The notes beneath the pieces were generated by a model. It was not told the origin of the DNA. It worked only from the letters and a program-made list of their open reading frames with translations, and searched no databases. Positions 1 through 8,413 of a stretch of 64,000 bases of DNA are shown piece by piece. The first letter of the stretch is position 1. Every line of letters begins with the position of its first letter. Position numbers and translations under genes: made by a program. Source of the DNA: Saccharothrix saharensis (lineage in GTDB: Bacteria; Actinomycetota; Actinomycetes; Mycobacteriales; Pseudonocardiaceae); contig NZ_VFPP01000001.1 of NCBI RefSeq assembly GCF_006716745.1, positions 2,666,001 through 2,730,000 of the forward strand. The letters are read 5' to 3'.

Positions 1-1
1 G

Positions 2-559
2 GCGCGGCAGATCATGGGCATGGCCCGGGAGACCCACAAGCCGGTCGCGGGCCGCTGGCCACTGCTGGCGGCGACCGTGCGCGTCGGCGTGCCGGGCCTG
101 GGCGGCCGCGCGGGCGACCCCGTTCGGGTCGGTGTCGGGGTCGGACAGGCCGGCCAGGCGGGAGCCCCCGGTCAGACCGCGCGGATCGGTGCGGCGGGCC
201 GGGCGCGGGTCGGTGAGCTCGTGCTGCTGGGCGTCGGTTCGGCCGGTCAGTCGTGGCCCGCCGAGTTGTGGCTGTCCAACCAGCCCGACGTGGACGCCGC
301 GACCTTGTTGCACACCAGCCGGTTCATCGACCGCGTCGACCACGACTTCGCCCGGTTCGGGGACCGGGTCGGGTTGCGCGACTTCACCGGCCGGTCGTTC
401 GCGGGCTGGCACCGGCACACCACGCTGGCGTCCGCGGCCCACGCCGTGCTCGCGCTGGCCGACTCCGCCCACCGCGGCGGCTGGCCGAGCTGGACCGACG
501 AACCGGCCACTGTGGACTACCACTACCCGCTCACGGACGAGCTGCCGCCCGCCCAGTGA
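2..559 (+). mobile_element. IS701-like transposase, C-terminal remnant
   Basis: The reading frame is open from the left edge of the window, so the 5' end is not seen. The last 90 residues resemble the C-terminus of IS701-type (DDE, SRSO17-like) transposases: an 'ELWLSNQPD' strand, then 'DFTGRSFAGWHRHTTLA', which matches the family's GRSFxGWHRH block. Residues before that are low-complexity Gly/Val/Ala/Arg sequence with no sign of the DDE catalytic core, so the middle looks frameshifted or deleted. No terminal inverted repeats or target duplications were recognised. It is most likely an inactive remnant. The family assignment is from motif memory and is moderate. Confidence 0.5.
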
Positions 560-567
560 CACGCGCC

Positions 568-605
568 GGAGCACGGGCCGACGTCACCACGTCGGCCCGT
601 GCTCC
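568..605. terminator. Perfect 17-bp hairpin after the transposase remnant
   Basis: Arms at 568-584 and 589-605 are perfectly complementary with a 4-nt loop. The hairpin starts 9 bp after the stop of the transposase frame. It has no U-tract, as is common for actinobacterial terminators. Confidence 0.7.
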
Positions 606-635
606 GCTGTCGGCACGACGAACGGACGACAGGCA

Positions 636-666
636 GGAACCGGCGCCCTGGGGAGACGCCGGTTCC
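636..666 (-). terminator. Hairpin after the flavin monooxygenase gene
   Basis: GGAACCGGCG (636-645) pairs with CGCCGGTTCC (657-666) across an 11-nt loop. It lies 18 bp past the stop codon of the minus-strand gene at 684-1859. Confidence 0.6.
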
Positions 667-683
667 TTGGTCCGGGTGCGGGA

Positions 684-1859
684 TCAGATGTAGGGGGTGC
701 CGGGGTCCATGCCGAGCAGCACGCGGCCCTGGAGCTCCATGTTGGCGTTGTACTGGATCAGCGCGTGCAGGGACAGGGCCTCGATGTCGCGGCGGAACCG
801 GCCGAGGGCCACGTCGTTGCGGATCACCGAGCCGCCACCGGCGCTGAACAGCAGCTCCACCGCTTCTTTGGCCAACTGGGCGGCGTAAGTCGTCTGACCG
901 CGGACGATCGCCTTCTCCTCGTTGGTCAGTTCCTCCCGCGCGTCCGCGCGCTCCTGGATCACCTTGTGCCACACCGACGCGAACGCCTCGGCCGCGTCGA
1001 TCTTGTTCTTGGCGATGGCGACCTGCATCTGGGTCAGCGGGTGCTCGCTCTGCTCGGTCCACGGCGTGTAGGTGATGCCGCGGCCCGGCAGCCGCTTGAG
1101 GAACTCCTCGTAGGCACCGCGCGCCATGCCGGTGAAGATGCCGGAGATGATGGCCATCACCAGGCTCATCAGGCCGTAGGCGCGACCGTCGGAGCCGTCG
1201 TCGCTGCGGCCCTCGACCGTGCCCGCCAGCACGTCGGCGTACTTCACCACGCGGTGCTCGGGCACGAAGACGTTGTCCGCGACCGAGGTCGTGCTGCCGG
1301 TCGCCGCCGCGCCCATCACGTCCCAGTCGTCCAGGATGGTCAGCTCGCTGACCGGGATGAGCATCATCATGGTGCTCGACGTGCCGTCGGGCTCTTCGAG
1401 CAGGGCGTTGACCAGGTTCCAGTCCGCGCCGCGGACACCGGTGTTGAAGTTCCACTTGCCGCTGACGACGTAGCCGCCGTCGGTCTTGGTGATGGTGGCG
1501 GTCGGCGGGATCGTGCCGGAGACGCGGACCGAGCCGCCCGCGAAGACGTCCTCCTGCGCCGCGTCCGGGAAGAGCCGCACGGTCCACGCGGTGTGCACCC
1601 ACACCATCGTGACCCAGCCGGTCGCGCCGCAGCCCCGGCTGATCTCGGAGATGACCTTCGCCATGTCGGCCGCGGAGTAGGCCAGGCCCCCGAACCGCGC
1701 GGGCACGCCCATCCGGAACACGCCCGCCTTCTCCTGCAGGGCGATGTTCTCGTCCGGGATCCACCGGTTCCGGTCGGCCTCGGCACCGTTCTGGCGGAGA
1801 GTGGGGATCATCTCCCGCACGGCTTCCAGCATTGCCTCGGGTGACACGTCGGTCGACAT
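684..1859 (-). CDS. Acyl-CoA dehydrogenase-fold flavin monooxygenase
   Basis: A 391-residue protein of the acyl-CoA dehydrogenase fold, closest in style to the reduced-flavin-dependent monooxygenases (HsaA / ActVA-ORF5 / acyl-CoA_dh_2 group). These take FMNH2 or FADH2 from a partner reductase and hydroxylate phenolic or polyketide substrates. The N-terminal helical part contains 'GVPARFGGL', the middle beta part 'VSGKWNFNTGVRGADW', and the C-terminal four-helix part ends 'LLGMDPGTPYI'. The ATG at 1859 is preceded by GAAGGAAGG; an upstream in-frame start at 2000 lacks a comparable site. No reductase gene is adjacent, although a PPOX flavoprotein lies 4.5 kb away. The substrate cannot be read from sequence. 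Confidence 0.8.
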   Translation of the reverse strand: MSTDVSPEAMLEAVREMIPTLRQNGAEADRNRWIPDENIALQEKAGVFRMGVPARFGGLAYSAADMAKVISEISRGCGATGWVTMVWVHTAWTVRLFPDAAQEDVFAGGSVRVSGTIPPTATITKTDGGYVVSGKWNFNTGVRGADWNLVNALLEEPDGTSSTMMMLIPVSELTILDDWDVMGAAATGSTTSVADNVFVPEHRVVKYADVLAGTVEGRSDDGSDGRAYGLMSLVMAIISGIFTGMARGAYEEFLKRLPGRGITYTPWTEQSEHPLTQMQVAIAKNKIDAAEAFASVWHKVIQERADAREELTNEEKAIVRGQTTYAAQLAKEAVELLFSAGGGSVIRNDVALGRFRRDIEALSLHALIQYNANMELQGRVLLGMDPGTPYI

Positions 1860-2054
1860 GGCTTTCCTTCCTTCGGGATGGCGTGGACAGCTGTGTGACT
1901 CGCTGATGATCGACGCCGGAATCGCGCCCCAGTTCGTGGCCCGGGAATCGGTGCGGCTATTCGACCGGTCGAATCCGCACGTCGCCGACCCCTTCGCCAC
2001 GACCGACGTTACCCACGGCCGAACGACGTCCTCAAAAAGTCCGCCGATGATCTG

Positions 2055-2528
2055 TCATGTCGGTTCGGAGGGACGCAGAACGGGCTCCAGGGCGGCGAGC
2101 GCGCGCACCAACGGGGCCAGCTCCGGCAGCTCCGAGGCTTCGCGGAGGGCGCGCGCCAACGCCTCGTCGTGCGTCGAGCGGGCGCGGTCGAGGAGCTGCC
2201 GGCCCTGCTCGGTCACCACGGTGTAGATGCCCCGCCGGTCCTCGTCGCTGAGCCTGCGGCGCAGCAGGCCGCGTCGTTCGAGTCGGTCCACCAGCCGGGT
2301 GGTCGCCGACCCGCTCAGCACGATCGCGCGCGCGAGCTGGGCCATCCGGAGGCGCTGACCTGCGTCGACATCCTGGCGCGAGAGCACGTCGAGCACGCCG
2401 TACTCGCTCACGGACAGGCCGTGCCCGCGCTGCAGGGCCGGTTCCAGCACGTCGTCGATGCAGGCGTGCAGCGCGGCCAGGGTGCGCCAGCCCTGCGCGC
2501 GGGACTCGGCGTCATCGCCCGTCCTCAC
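2055..2528 (-). CDS. MarR-family transcriptional regulator
   Basis: A 157-residue winged-helix repressor-type protein. The HTH and wing lie around 'LSGSATTRLVDRLERRGLL' and 'SDEDRRGIYTVVTEQG', the typical MarR recognition helix plus the D-x-R wing motif. MarR dimers usually repress a divergent efflux or oxidoreductase gene and release DNA on binding a phenolic ligand. The GTG at 2528 is chosen because AAGGAGGGAGG sits 8 bp upstream; the longer frame to 2591 would place this site inside the coding region. The gene is divergent from the MFS exporter at 2787, which is its most likely target. It may also control the monooxygenase at 684-1859, 195 bp downstream on the same strand. Confidence 0.88.
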   Translation of the reverse strand: MRTGDDAESRAQGWRTLAALHACIDDVLEPALQRGHGLSVSEYGVLDVLSRQDVDAGQRLRMAQLARAIVLSGSATTRLVDRLERRGLLRRRLSDEDRRGIYTVVTEQGRQLLDRARSTHDEALARALREASELPELAPLVRALAALEPVLRPSEPT

Positions 2529-2559
2529 GGCATCGACCTCCCTCCTTGCGCCGAAGTAC

Positions 2560-2588
2560 TTGCATACGCCATCATAACTCGCATGCAA
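2560..2588. promoter_or_regulatory. Probable MarR operator, divergent promoter region
   Basis: TTGCATACG (2560-2568) and CGCATGCAA (2580-2588) form an inverted repeat with 8 of 9 matches. The position is 32 bp upstream of the marR start and 199 bp upstream of the MFS gene, suited to autorepression and to control of the divergent gene. TTGC/GCAA half-sites are typical of MarR operators. Confidence 0.5.
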
Positions 2589-2786
2589 CAAGCCGCGTGT
2601 GCCACTATCGCGGACGCCGGTAGCGTGCGTGGGACAAGGCTACGGCACGGCGCGCGCCCGTGTCCTCCGCCGTGTCCGCGGGCGCACCGCGCAACGAATG
2701 CTCTTGCCTAGTCATATCGGGTCAAAAATCGCGTCGGGACGCGATGTCTGCCGCGTTCCGGCCCCGCGCCGAAGGATGGCAACAAC

Positions 2787-4217
2787 ATGTCGACCAGTTT
2801 GAGCCCCAACGAGGAGCAAAGGGGCAACGACACCGGCTCGGCTCCGGACACCGGGACCGAACGGGTGCGGTGGAACGCGCGCCAGTGGATTCTGCTGGTC
2901 ATCTTCAGCGGGGCGATCACGCTCGACGGGCTGGAGAACTCGATGATCGCCGTCGCCATCCCGGAGATCCAGCAGGCGTTCGGCGTGACCGCGGCGACCG
3001 CGCAATGGGTGCCCGGCGCGTACATCCTGGCGTTCGGCGCTTTCCTGCTGCTCGGCGGGCGGTGCGCCGACCTGTTCGGCCGCAGGCGGGTGTTCGTGAT
3101 CGGCATGGCGGTGTTCGCCGTCGTGTCGATGATCGGCGCGTTCGCCGACGACCCCCTGCTGATCATCCTGACGCGGTTCGTCAAGGGCGTGGCCGCGGGC
3201 TTCACCGCGCCCGCCGCGATGTCGCTGCTGACCACGACGTTCCCGGAAGGTCCGCAGCGCAACAAGGCGTTCGGCATCTTCAACGTCTTCGAGGCCTCCG
3301 GCTACTCCTCGGGCCTGCTGATCGGCGGCTTCCTCGCCGCGCTGAACTGGCGGTCCACGTTCGTCCTGCCCGCGGTGGTCGCCCTGCTGCTGATGGTGGG
3401 CGCGATGCGCTTCGTCCCGAGGGACCCGGCGCGCAGCGAGAAGGTGCGCCTGGACGTGGGCGGCGCGCTCACCCTGCTCCTGGGCATGCTGCTGCTGGTC
3501 TTCACCGTCGTCGAAGCCCCTGAGGTCGGCTGGTCCTCGGTGCGCACGATCGGCGGGTTCGTCCTGTCGGCGCTGCTGCTGGCCGCGTTCGTGGTGATCG
3601 AGCGCAAGGTGCGCGAGCCGTTGATCCGGTTGAGCATCCTGCGCAACCGCAACCTGGTGCTGGCCAACGTCAGCATGTTCCTGCTCTACGGCGGCGCGCT
3701 CGGGTTCCAGTTCGTGCTCGCCCTCTACCTGCAGAACATGAACGGCTGGGAGCCGTGGCAGATGTCGTTCGTCATCCTGCCCGGCACGGCGCTGACGCTG
3801 CTCATCGGTCCGAAGCTCGGCTGGCTCATCGACAAGTTCGGCGTGAGCCGGGTCGCGCTCGTCGGCCTGATCTCGTTCATCCCGTGCTACCTGCTGTTCC
3901 TGCGCATCGGCCCGGAGCCGGACCTGTGGGGCGTGCTGGTGCCGGTGGCGCTGATCTGGGGCCTCGGCTTCGCGCTCGCCCTCGCCTCGCTGATGGTGGC
4001 GGGCACCGCCGGCATCCGCGACGAGGACCAGGGCCTGGCCGCGGGCCTGCTCAACAGCTCGCTGCAGATCGGCGGCGCGTTCGGCCTCGCCGTCGTCACC
4101 GCGGTGATCGTGCCCGCCACGCAGTTGGGCGAGCTCTACCCCGGTGTGGCCACGATGCTGATCTTCTCCGTGCTGGCGCTGCTCGCCCACGCGATGCGCA
4201 AGAAGACCACGGCCTGA
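2787..4217 (+). CDS. MFS drug exporter, DHA2-like
   Basis: A 476-residue polytopic inner-membrane protein of the major facilitator superfamily, probably with 14 transmembrane helices, as in proton-driven DHA2 multidrug exporters. The motif-A loop between TM2 and TM3 reads 'GGRCADLFGRRRVF'. The N-terminal 33 residues are hydrophilic and cytoplasmic. GAAGGA lies 11 bp upstream of the ATG. Being divergent from a MarR regulator with an inverted repeat between them suggests inducible efflux of an aromatic or antibiotic-like compound. A strong hairpin follows 17 bp after the stop, so the gene is probably monocistronic. The substrate is unknown. Confidence 0.88.
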   Translation: MSTSLSPNEEQRGNDTGSAPDTGTERVRWNARQWILLVIFSGAITLDGLENSMIAVAIPEIQQAFGVTAATAQWVPGAYILAFGAFLLLGGRCADLFGRRRVFVIGMAVFAVVSMIGAFADDPLLIILTRFVKGVAAGFTAPAAMSLLTTTFPEGPQRNKAFGIFNVFEASGYSSGLLIGGFLAALNWRSTFVLPAVVALLLMVGAMRFVPRDPARSEKVRLDVGGALTLLLGMLLLVFTVVEAPEVGWSSVRTIGGFVLSALLLAAFVVIERKVREPLIRLSILRNRNLVLANVSMFLLYGGALGFQFVLALYLQNMNGWEPWQMSFVILPGTALTLLIGPKLGWLIDKFGVSRVALVGLISFIPCYLLFLRIGPEPDLWGVLVPVALIWGLGFALALASLMVAGTAGIRDEDQGLAAGLLNSSLQIGGAFGLAVVTAVIVPATQLGELYPGVATMLIFSVLALLAHAMRKKTTA

Positions 4218-4233
4218 TCGGCTCTCCCCCGGT

Positions 4234-4273
4234 CACCCGGCGAGCGGGCACTCCCCCGCCCGCTCGCCGGGTG
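4234..4273 (+). terminator. Perfect 16-bp hairpin after the MFS gene
   Basis: Arms at 4234-4249 and 4258-4273 match perfectly around an 8-nt loop, directly after the MFS stop codon. Confidence 0.75.
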
Positions 4274-4335
4274 GCAACCGCGACGGTGTGCGCAAGGTGG
4301 TACCGGACCAACGGTCAGATGCGGGCGGTGTCTTG

Positions 4336-6300
4336 ATGACAGGTTTGTTCACGTCCCGGGAAGCGGCTGCCGGAGACCTCGTGGCCGAGCTGCTGGACAT
4401 GCTGGCCAGCGGCGCGCCCACGGACGCGTTCGAGACGCTGCTGGACGACGACAGCAGGCTCGGCGGGACCGCGGGGTCGACACCCGACGTGAAGGCCGCG
4501 GTGTGGCGCGCCATGCGCGTGCACGTCCACATCCAGCGCGGGCGCACCCGCGAGGCGGGTCTCGCCGCCCTGGTCGACGCGGCCCGGGAGCTGGCGTCAC
4601 CGCACGACTCGATGGCCGCGCTGCTGCACGCCATCACGCGGCGGGCCCGTCAGCTGCTCCACGTGGACATGGCCTACATCGCGCTGCTCGACGAGGAGCA
4701 GCGCTACAGCAGGGTGCACGCCACGGACGGCCACACGTCCAGCCTGAGCGTGGGCCTGCGGCTGCCCGTCGACGGCGTCGCCGCCGTCGACCAGCCCGAC
4801 GGCGCACCGTTCGCCACCCACAACCTGCTCGCCGACGAGCGGATCACGCTCAGCCCGGCGTTCGAGGAGATGGCCAGGGCCGAGGACCTCCGCGCGGTGA
4901 TCGCGGTGCCGCTGGGCGACCGCTCGCACCACCACCGCGGCGTGCTCTACGTGGCCAGCCGCAAGGTCCGCCACTTCACCGCCGACGAACGCTCCCTCAT
5001 CGGCTCCCTGGGCATCCTCGCCGGCCTCTACATGGAGACCACCCGGGCACGCCTCGCCGCGCAGGCGCGGACGGCGGAGCTGGAGGCGCGGCTGTCCCAG
5101 CTCACCGCCACCGCCGAGGACGCGCACGAGCACCACGACTTCCAGACCGCGTTGCTGGACATCCTGTTCTCCGAGGACGACCTGCACGCCACCGCCGCGG
5201 CCGGCGCGGAGTGGCTGGGCGGGAACATCGCGGTCTACCACGCGGACGGCGAACTGCGCACCGCCGCCGGTGAGCCCGCCGACGTCGACGACCCCGCCGC
5301 GCTCGCCGCCGTGCCGGGCCTGCGGACGGGCGAACCGGCCATGGTGGACCTCGGCGTGTGGGTCGCTCCCCTGTGCTGGCAACAGGAACACCTCGGCACC
5401 CTCGTGCTGCGCGGGCCCGAGAGGATGACCGAGCGGGAACGCGGCCGGCTGCGCCTGCTCGCCCGCACCATCGTGCTGGTCCTGCGGCGCGACGCGCTCG
5501 CGGCCGGTCCGACGGGCGAGACCCGGGACCGGTGGCTCGACGACGCGCTCGGCGACGAGCGGCGCGCGCCGGACCGGCTGGCCGAGCGGGCGAGCCGGAT
5601 CGGGCTGGACCTCGCGGAGCCCTACCTGGTGCTGGTGGCGAAGCCGGAGGGCGAGCTGCTGTGCCCGGCGCAGGCGTGGGCGGGGTCGTACGTGCAGCGC
5701 GTGAACGGGCTGCGCGGTTCCCGCGACGGCAACCTGGTCCTGCTCCTGCCCGGCGCGGACGCGAGCGGCGCGGCGCGCGAGGTGTCGTCCGCCTTGGAGT
5801 CCGCGCTGGGCGCGCCCGTCTCGGTCGGCGCGGCCGGCCCGCTCACCGGCGCCGCCAAGGTCCACGACGGGTACCGCGAAGCGGTGCGCTGCGCCGACAC
5901 CGTGATCGCGCTCGGTGTCGTGGGCGGTGCCGCGTCGGCGCGCGACCTGGGTTTCGTCGGCGCTCTGATGTCGCGCAACCGCGACGCGGCGGGGTTCGTC
6001 GAGCAGGTCATCGGGCCGGTGATCGACTACGACCGGGAGCGCTCGGCCGACCTGCTGCCCACGTTGCAGGCGTACTTCGAGGAGGGTGGCAGCCCGACCT
6101 ACGCCGCGGCCCGCCTGCACGTGCACACCAACACCGTCACCCGCAGGCTCGACCGGGTCAAGGACCTGCTCGGGCCGGGGTGGCAGAAACCCGACCAGGC
6201 ACTGGAGATCCAGCTCGCGCTGCGCCTGCTGCGCGTGCGCGACCTCCTCGAACACCGACCGGTCACCGCGCGGACGCCCCGGCTCCCCGCGCGACCGTGA
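4336..6300 (+). CDS. GAF-PucR (CdaR-like) transcriptional regulator
   Basis: A 654-residue regulator. A GAF sensory domain spans roughly residues 90-235 ('ITRRARQLLHVDMAYIALL'). A linker with a second degenerate sensor-like part follows, then a GGDEF-like CdaR region. The C-terminal PucR-type HTH lies at about residues 570-635 ('AYFEEGGSPTYAAARLHVH', 'NTVTRRLDRVKDLLG'). Such proteins sense small ligands and activate catabolic genes. The ATG at 4336 gives the first convincing residues; an alternative in-frame start at 4288 adds 16 residues and neither has a strong ribosome site. The flavoprotein gene 47 bp downstream is on the same strand and is a plausible co-transcribed gene or target. Confidence 0.83.
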   Translation: MTGLFTSREAAAGDLVAELLDMLASGAPTDAFETLLDDDSRLGGTAGSTPDVKAAVWRAMRVHVHIQRGRTREAGLAALVDAARELASPHDSMAALLHAITRRARQLLHVDMAYIALLDEEQRYSRVHATDGHTSSLSVGLRLPVDGVAAVDQPDGAPFATHNLLADERITLSPAFEEMARAEDLRAVIAVPLGDRSHHHRGVLYVASRKVRHFTADERSLIGSLGILAGLYMETTRARLAAQARTAELEARLSQLTATAEDAHEHHDFQTALLDILFSEDDLHATAAAGAEWLGGNIAVYHADGELRTAAGEPADVDDPAALAAVPGLRTGEPAMVDLGVWVAPLCWQQEHLGTLVLRGPERMTERERGRLRLLARTIVLVLRRDALAAGPTGETRDRWLDDALGDERRAPDRLAERASRIGLDLAEPYLVLVAKPEGELLCPAQAWAGSYVQRVNGLRGSRDGNLVLLLPGADASGAAREVSSALESALGAPVSVGAAGPLTGAAKVHDGYREAVRCADTVIALGVVGGAASARDLGFVGALMSRNRDAAGFVEQVIGPVIDYDRERSADLLPTLQAYFEEGGSPTYAAARLHVHTNTVTRRLDRVKDLLGPGWQKPDQALEIQLALRLLRVRDLLEHRPVTARTPRLPARP

Positions 6301-6347
6301 CCGTGCGTCGTCCCCCAGAGAAACCGTCCCGACCAGAAGGTGAACAC

Positions 6348-6737
6348 ATGAGCGTCATCCCGGACAGCCACCGCGATCTCCTGGAACGGCCGCTGTACAC
6401 GCATCTGGCCACGATCCGGCCGGACGGGAAGCCCCAGGTCAACCCGATGTGGTTCGCCTGGGACGGTGAGCACGTGCTCTTCACGAGCACGACGTTCCGC
6501 CAGAAGCACAAGAACGTGGCCGTCCACCCGGAGGTCGCGCTGTCCATCAACGACCCGGAGCGGCCGACCAGGTACCTGGAGGTCCGCGGCGTGGTCGAGC
6601 GGATCGAGGACGACTCGCAGGGCCGGTTCTTCATCGAGATGGCCGCGCGGTACGGGGTGCGGATGGACGGCCCGCCGTGGGACGCCCGCTACCGGGTCGT
6701 CTACGTCGTCAAGCCGACCAGGGTGAGCAAGCAGTAA
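6348..6737 (+). CDS. PPOX-class F420/FMN-dependent oxidoreductase
   Basis: A 129-residue split-barrel flavin-binding protein of the pyridoxamine-5'-phosphate-oxidase-like superfamily. The strand 'YTHLATIRPDGKPQVNPMWF' and the later 'FTSTTFRQKHKNVA' and 'YLEVRGVVE' are typical of actinobacterial PPOX-class F420-dependent enzymes (TIGR03618-like), which reduce or bind deazaflavin-linked substrates. AGAAGGTG precedes the ATG by 5 bp. The gene follows the PucR regulator by 47 bp and is terminated by a hairpin shared with the convergent hydrolase gene. Cofactor choice between F420, FMN and heme cannot be settled from sequence. Confidence 0.8.
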   Translation: MSVIPDSHRDLLERPLYTHLATIRPDGKPQVNPMWFAWDGEHVLFTSTTFRQKHKNVAVHPEVALSINDPERPTRYLEVRGVVERIEDDSQGRFFIEMAARYGVRMDGPPWDARYRVVYVVKPTRVSKQ

Positions 6738-6747
6738 CCGATCACCC

Positions 6748-6790
6748 CGCCCCCGACGACTCCACGCGGACGCCGTGGTCGTCGGGGGCG
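6748..6790. terminator. Bidirectional hairpin between convergent genes
   Basis: CGCCCCCGACGAC (6748-6760) pairs with GTCGTCGGGGGCG (6778-6790), and the stem can continue inward through CCACG/CGTGG with one bulged base. It serves both the PPOX gene and the convergent hydrolase. Confidence 0.7.
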
Positions 6791-6810
6791 TCGAGCCGGC
6801 GGCCCGGGGG

Positions 6811-7701
6811 TCACGCGGACGACGTGGTGGCAGGTCGGGTGGTGGCCACGGCCTCCAGGAAGCCGGCGATCAGCGGTGCGATCTCGGGTAGGTGGTCCTC
6901 CAGTGCGAAGTGGCCCGTGTCGAACAGGTGCAGCGCCGCGTCCGGCACGTCGCGCAGGTACGCCCGAGCGCCCGCCTCGGTGAAGAACGGGTCGTTGACG
7001 CCCCACGCGATCAACGTCGGCGGGCGGTGGCGGCGCAGCCACGCCTGCCAGTCCGGGTAGGCCGCGACGTTCCGGTGGTAGTCGTAGGCCAGCGCGAGCT
7101 GCGCCTCCTTGCGCCCCGGCCGGTCCAGGAAGAGCTGGTCCAGCAGCCACCCCTCCGGCGCGACCAGCCCGGGGTCGGCGGTGCCGCCCTCGTACTGGCC
7201 GCGGGTCGCGTCGAGCGTGAACAGGTCCAGGATCGTCCGCTCGCCGCCGGGCGTCGCGGGGGTGAGGGCGATGAACTCCCGGGCCGCGGCCGACAGCCCC
7301 TCGACGTAGGCGTTGCCGTTCTGCACGACCAGCCCGGCGACCCGCTCCGGGTGGCGCGCCGCCACCCGGAAGCCGACGGGTGCGCCGAAGTCGAACAGGT
7401 ACAGGGCGAACCGGCGCAGGCCCAACCGGTCGACGAAACCCCCGACCACCTCGGCGAGGTGGTCGAACGTGTACGTGAAGCCGTCGGGGACCCGCGTGTG
7501 CCCGAAGCCGGGGTAGTCGGGCGCGATGAGCCGGTACCGCGCGCCGAGCGCGTCGAGGAGCCGGCGGAACTGGTGCGACGCGGACGGGAAACCGTGCAGC
7601 AGCAACAGGACCGGCGCGTCGGCGCGGTCCGGCAGCGACTCCCGGTAGAAGACCTCCACCCCGTCGACGTCGACGTGCCGGTGCGCGACCCGGGCGATCA
7701 T
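6811..7701 (-). CDS. Alpha/beta hydrolase, Asp-nucleophile type
   Basis: A 296-residue alpha/beta hydrolase. The oxyanion-hole HGFP motif is at residues 36-39. The nucleophile elbow reads 'LFDFGAPVG' with Asp104 instead of Ser, as in epoxide hydrolases and haloalkane dehalogenases. The catalytic His is in 'DTGHFALEDH' near the C-terminus. The ATG at 7701 has GGAGG upstream. It is divergent from the CGNR regulator at 7786 across an 84-bp promoter region holding a palindrome, so the two are probably co-regulated. The likely substrate is an epoxide or a haloalkane, but ester or C-C hydrolase activity cannot be excluded. Confidence 0.82.
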   Translation of the reverse strand: MIARVAHRHVDVDGVEVFYRESLPDRADAPVLLLLHGFPSASHQFRRLLDALGARYRLIAPDYPGFGHTRVPDGFTYTFDHLAEVVGGFVDRLGLRRFALYLFDFGAPVGFRVAARHPERVAGLVVQNGNAYVEGLSAAAREFIALTPATPGGERTILDLFTLDATRGQYEGGTADPGLVAPEGWLLDQLFLDRPGRKEAQLALAYDYHRNVAAYPDWQAWLRRHRPPTLIAWGVNDPFFTEAGARAYLRDVPDAALHLFDTGHFALEDHLPEIAPLIAGFLEAVATTRPATTSSA

Positions 7702-7750
7702 GTCACATGCCTCCTTGGCGTGATGTCCCGTTAGGTATAGCCGCGTGGGA

Positions 7751-7781
7751 CTAATGGGTCAACTCCGTGCAGTACCATTAG
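7751..7781. promoter_or_regulatory. Inverted repeat CTAATGG-N17-CCATTAG
   Basis: CTAATGG (7751-7757) and CCATTAG (7775-7781) are perfect complements. The right arm ends 4 bp before the GTG of the CGNR gene, so bound protein would block its promoter. A related CGTTAGG lies at about 7729. This is a candidate operator for the CGNR regulator itself. Confidence 0.45.
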
Positions 7782-7785
7782 CGTT

Positions 7786-8343
7786 GTGATCGACCCGCTC
7801 ACCGGCGAGCACCTCGCCCTCGACCTCGTCAACACCCGCCCGGTGACCGGGGACGGCCGCGCCGACCTGCTGGACACCCCGCGCCGACTGGCCGCCTGGC
7901 TGGCCCTCGAACCCGCGCTGCGGGCGGGACGGGCCACCCCGACGGCAGCCGACCTCGCCCCCGTGCACGCGGTGCGCGAGCACGTCGACGCCGCCGTCCA
8001 CGCGCTGCTGCGCGGCACCCGGCCGCCGAGGACCGCCCTGGTCGGCCTGACCGAGGCCATGCGCGCCGCACCGGCCGTGCGCGAACTGGGCTGGGACGGT
8101 TCCGCCGTCACCGCGACGCACCGACGGGCGGGCCGGCTCGGCGTCCGCCTGGCCGCGCACCTGGCCGAAGCCGCCGCCGACCTGCTGACCGACCCCGCCG
8201 TCGACACCCTCAGGCGGTGCGAGGCCGAGGACTGCGTGATGGTCTTCCTGCCCGCGCACCCGCGCAGGCGGTGGTGCTCGCCGACGCGGTGCGGCAACCG
8301 CGCCCGGGTCGCCCGCTACTACCAGCGCCACAGGACACCCTGA
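7786..8343 (+). CDS. ABATE-domain / CGNR zinc-finger regulator
   Basis: A 185-residue protein with the N-terminal ABATE region ('GEHLALDLVNTRP') and a C-terminal CGNR zinc-binding motif: 'RRCEAEDCVMVF' supplies two Cys, and 'RRWCSPTRCGNRARVARYYQ' supplies the other two plus the CGNR signature. CGNR proteins are thought to bind DNA as stress-linked transcription factors. There is no Shine-Dalgarno before the GTG at 7786, and an inverted repeat ends just 4 bp upstream, so a leaderless transcript is likely. The divergent epoxide-hydrolase-like gene is the obvious target. The function of the pair is inferred from layout only. Confidence 0.82.
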   Translation: MIDPLTGEHLALDLVNTRPVTGDGRADLLDTPRRLAAWLALEPALRAGRATPTAADLAPVHAVREHVDAAVHALLRGTRPPRTALVGLTEAMRAAPAVRELGWDGSAVTATHRRAGRLGVRLAAHLAEAAADLLTDPAVDTLRRCEAEDCVMVFLPAHPRRRWCSPTRCGNRARVARYYQRHRTP

Positions 8344-8380
8344 CCGCGACCGTTGCGCCACCTCCGGCAGCGGGGCTATC

Positions 8381-8398
8381 TTGGAACGACCATTCCAA
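8381..8398. promoter_or_regulatory. TetR-type operator TTGGAA-N6-TTCCAA
   Basis: Perfect 6-bp inverted repeat: TTGGAA (8381-8386) and TTCCAA (8393-8398), separated by cgacca. It ends 15 bp before the TetR start codon, the classic autorepression position. Confidence 0.65.
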
Positions 8399-8413
8399 GT
8401 TAGCGAGGCGGAC

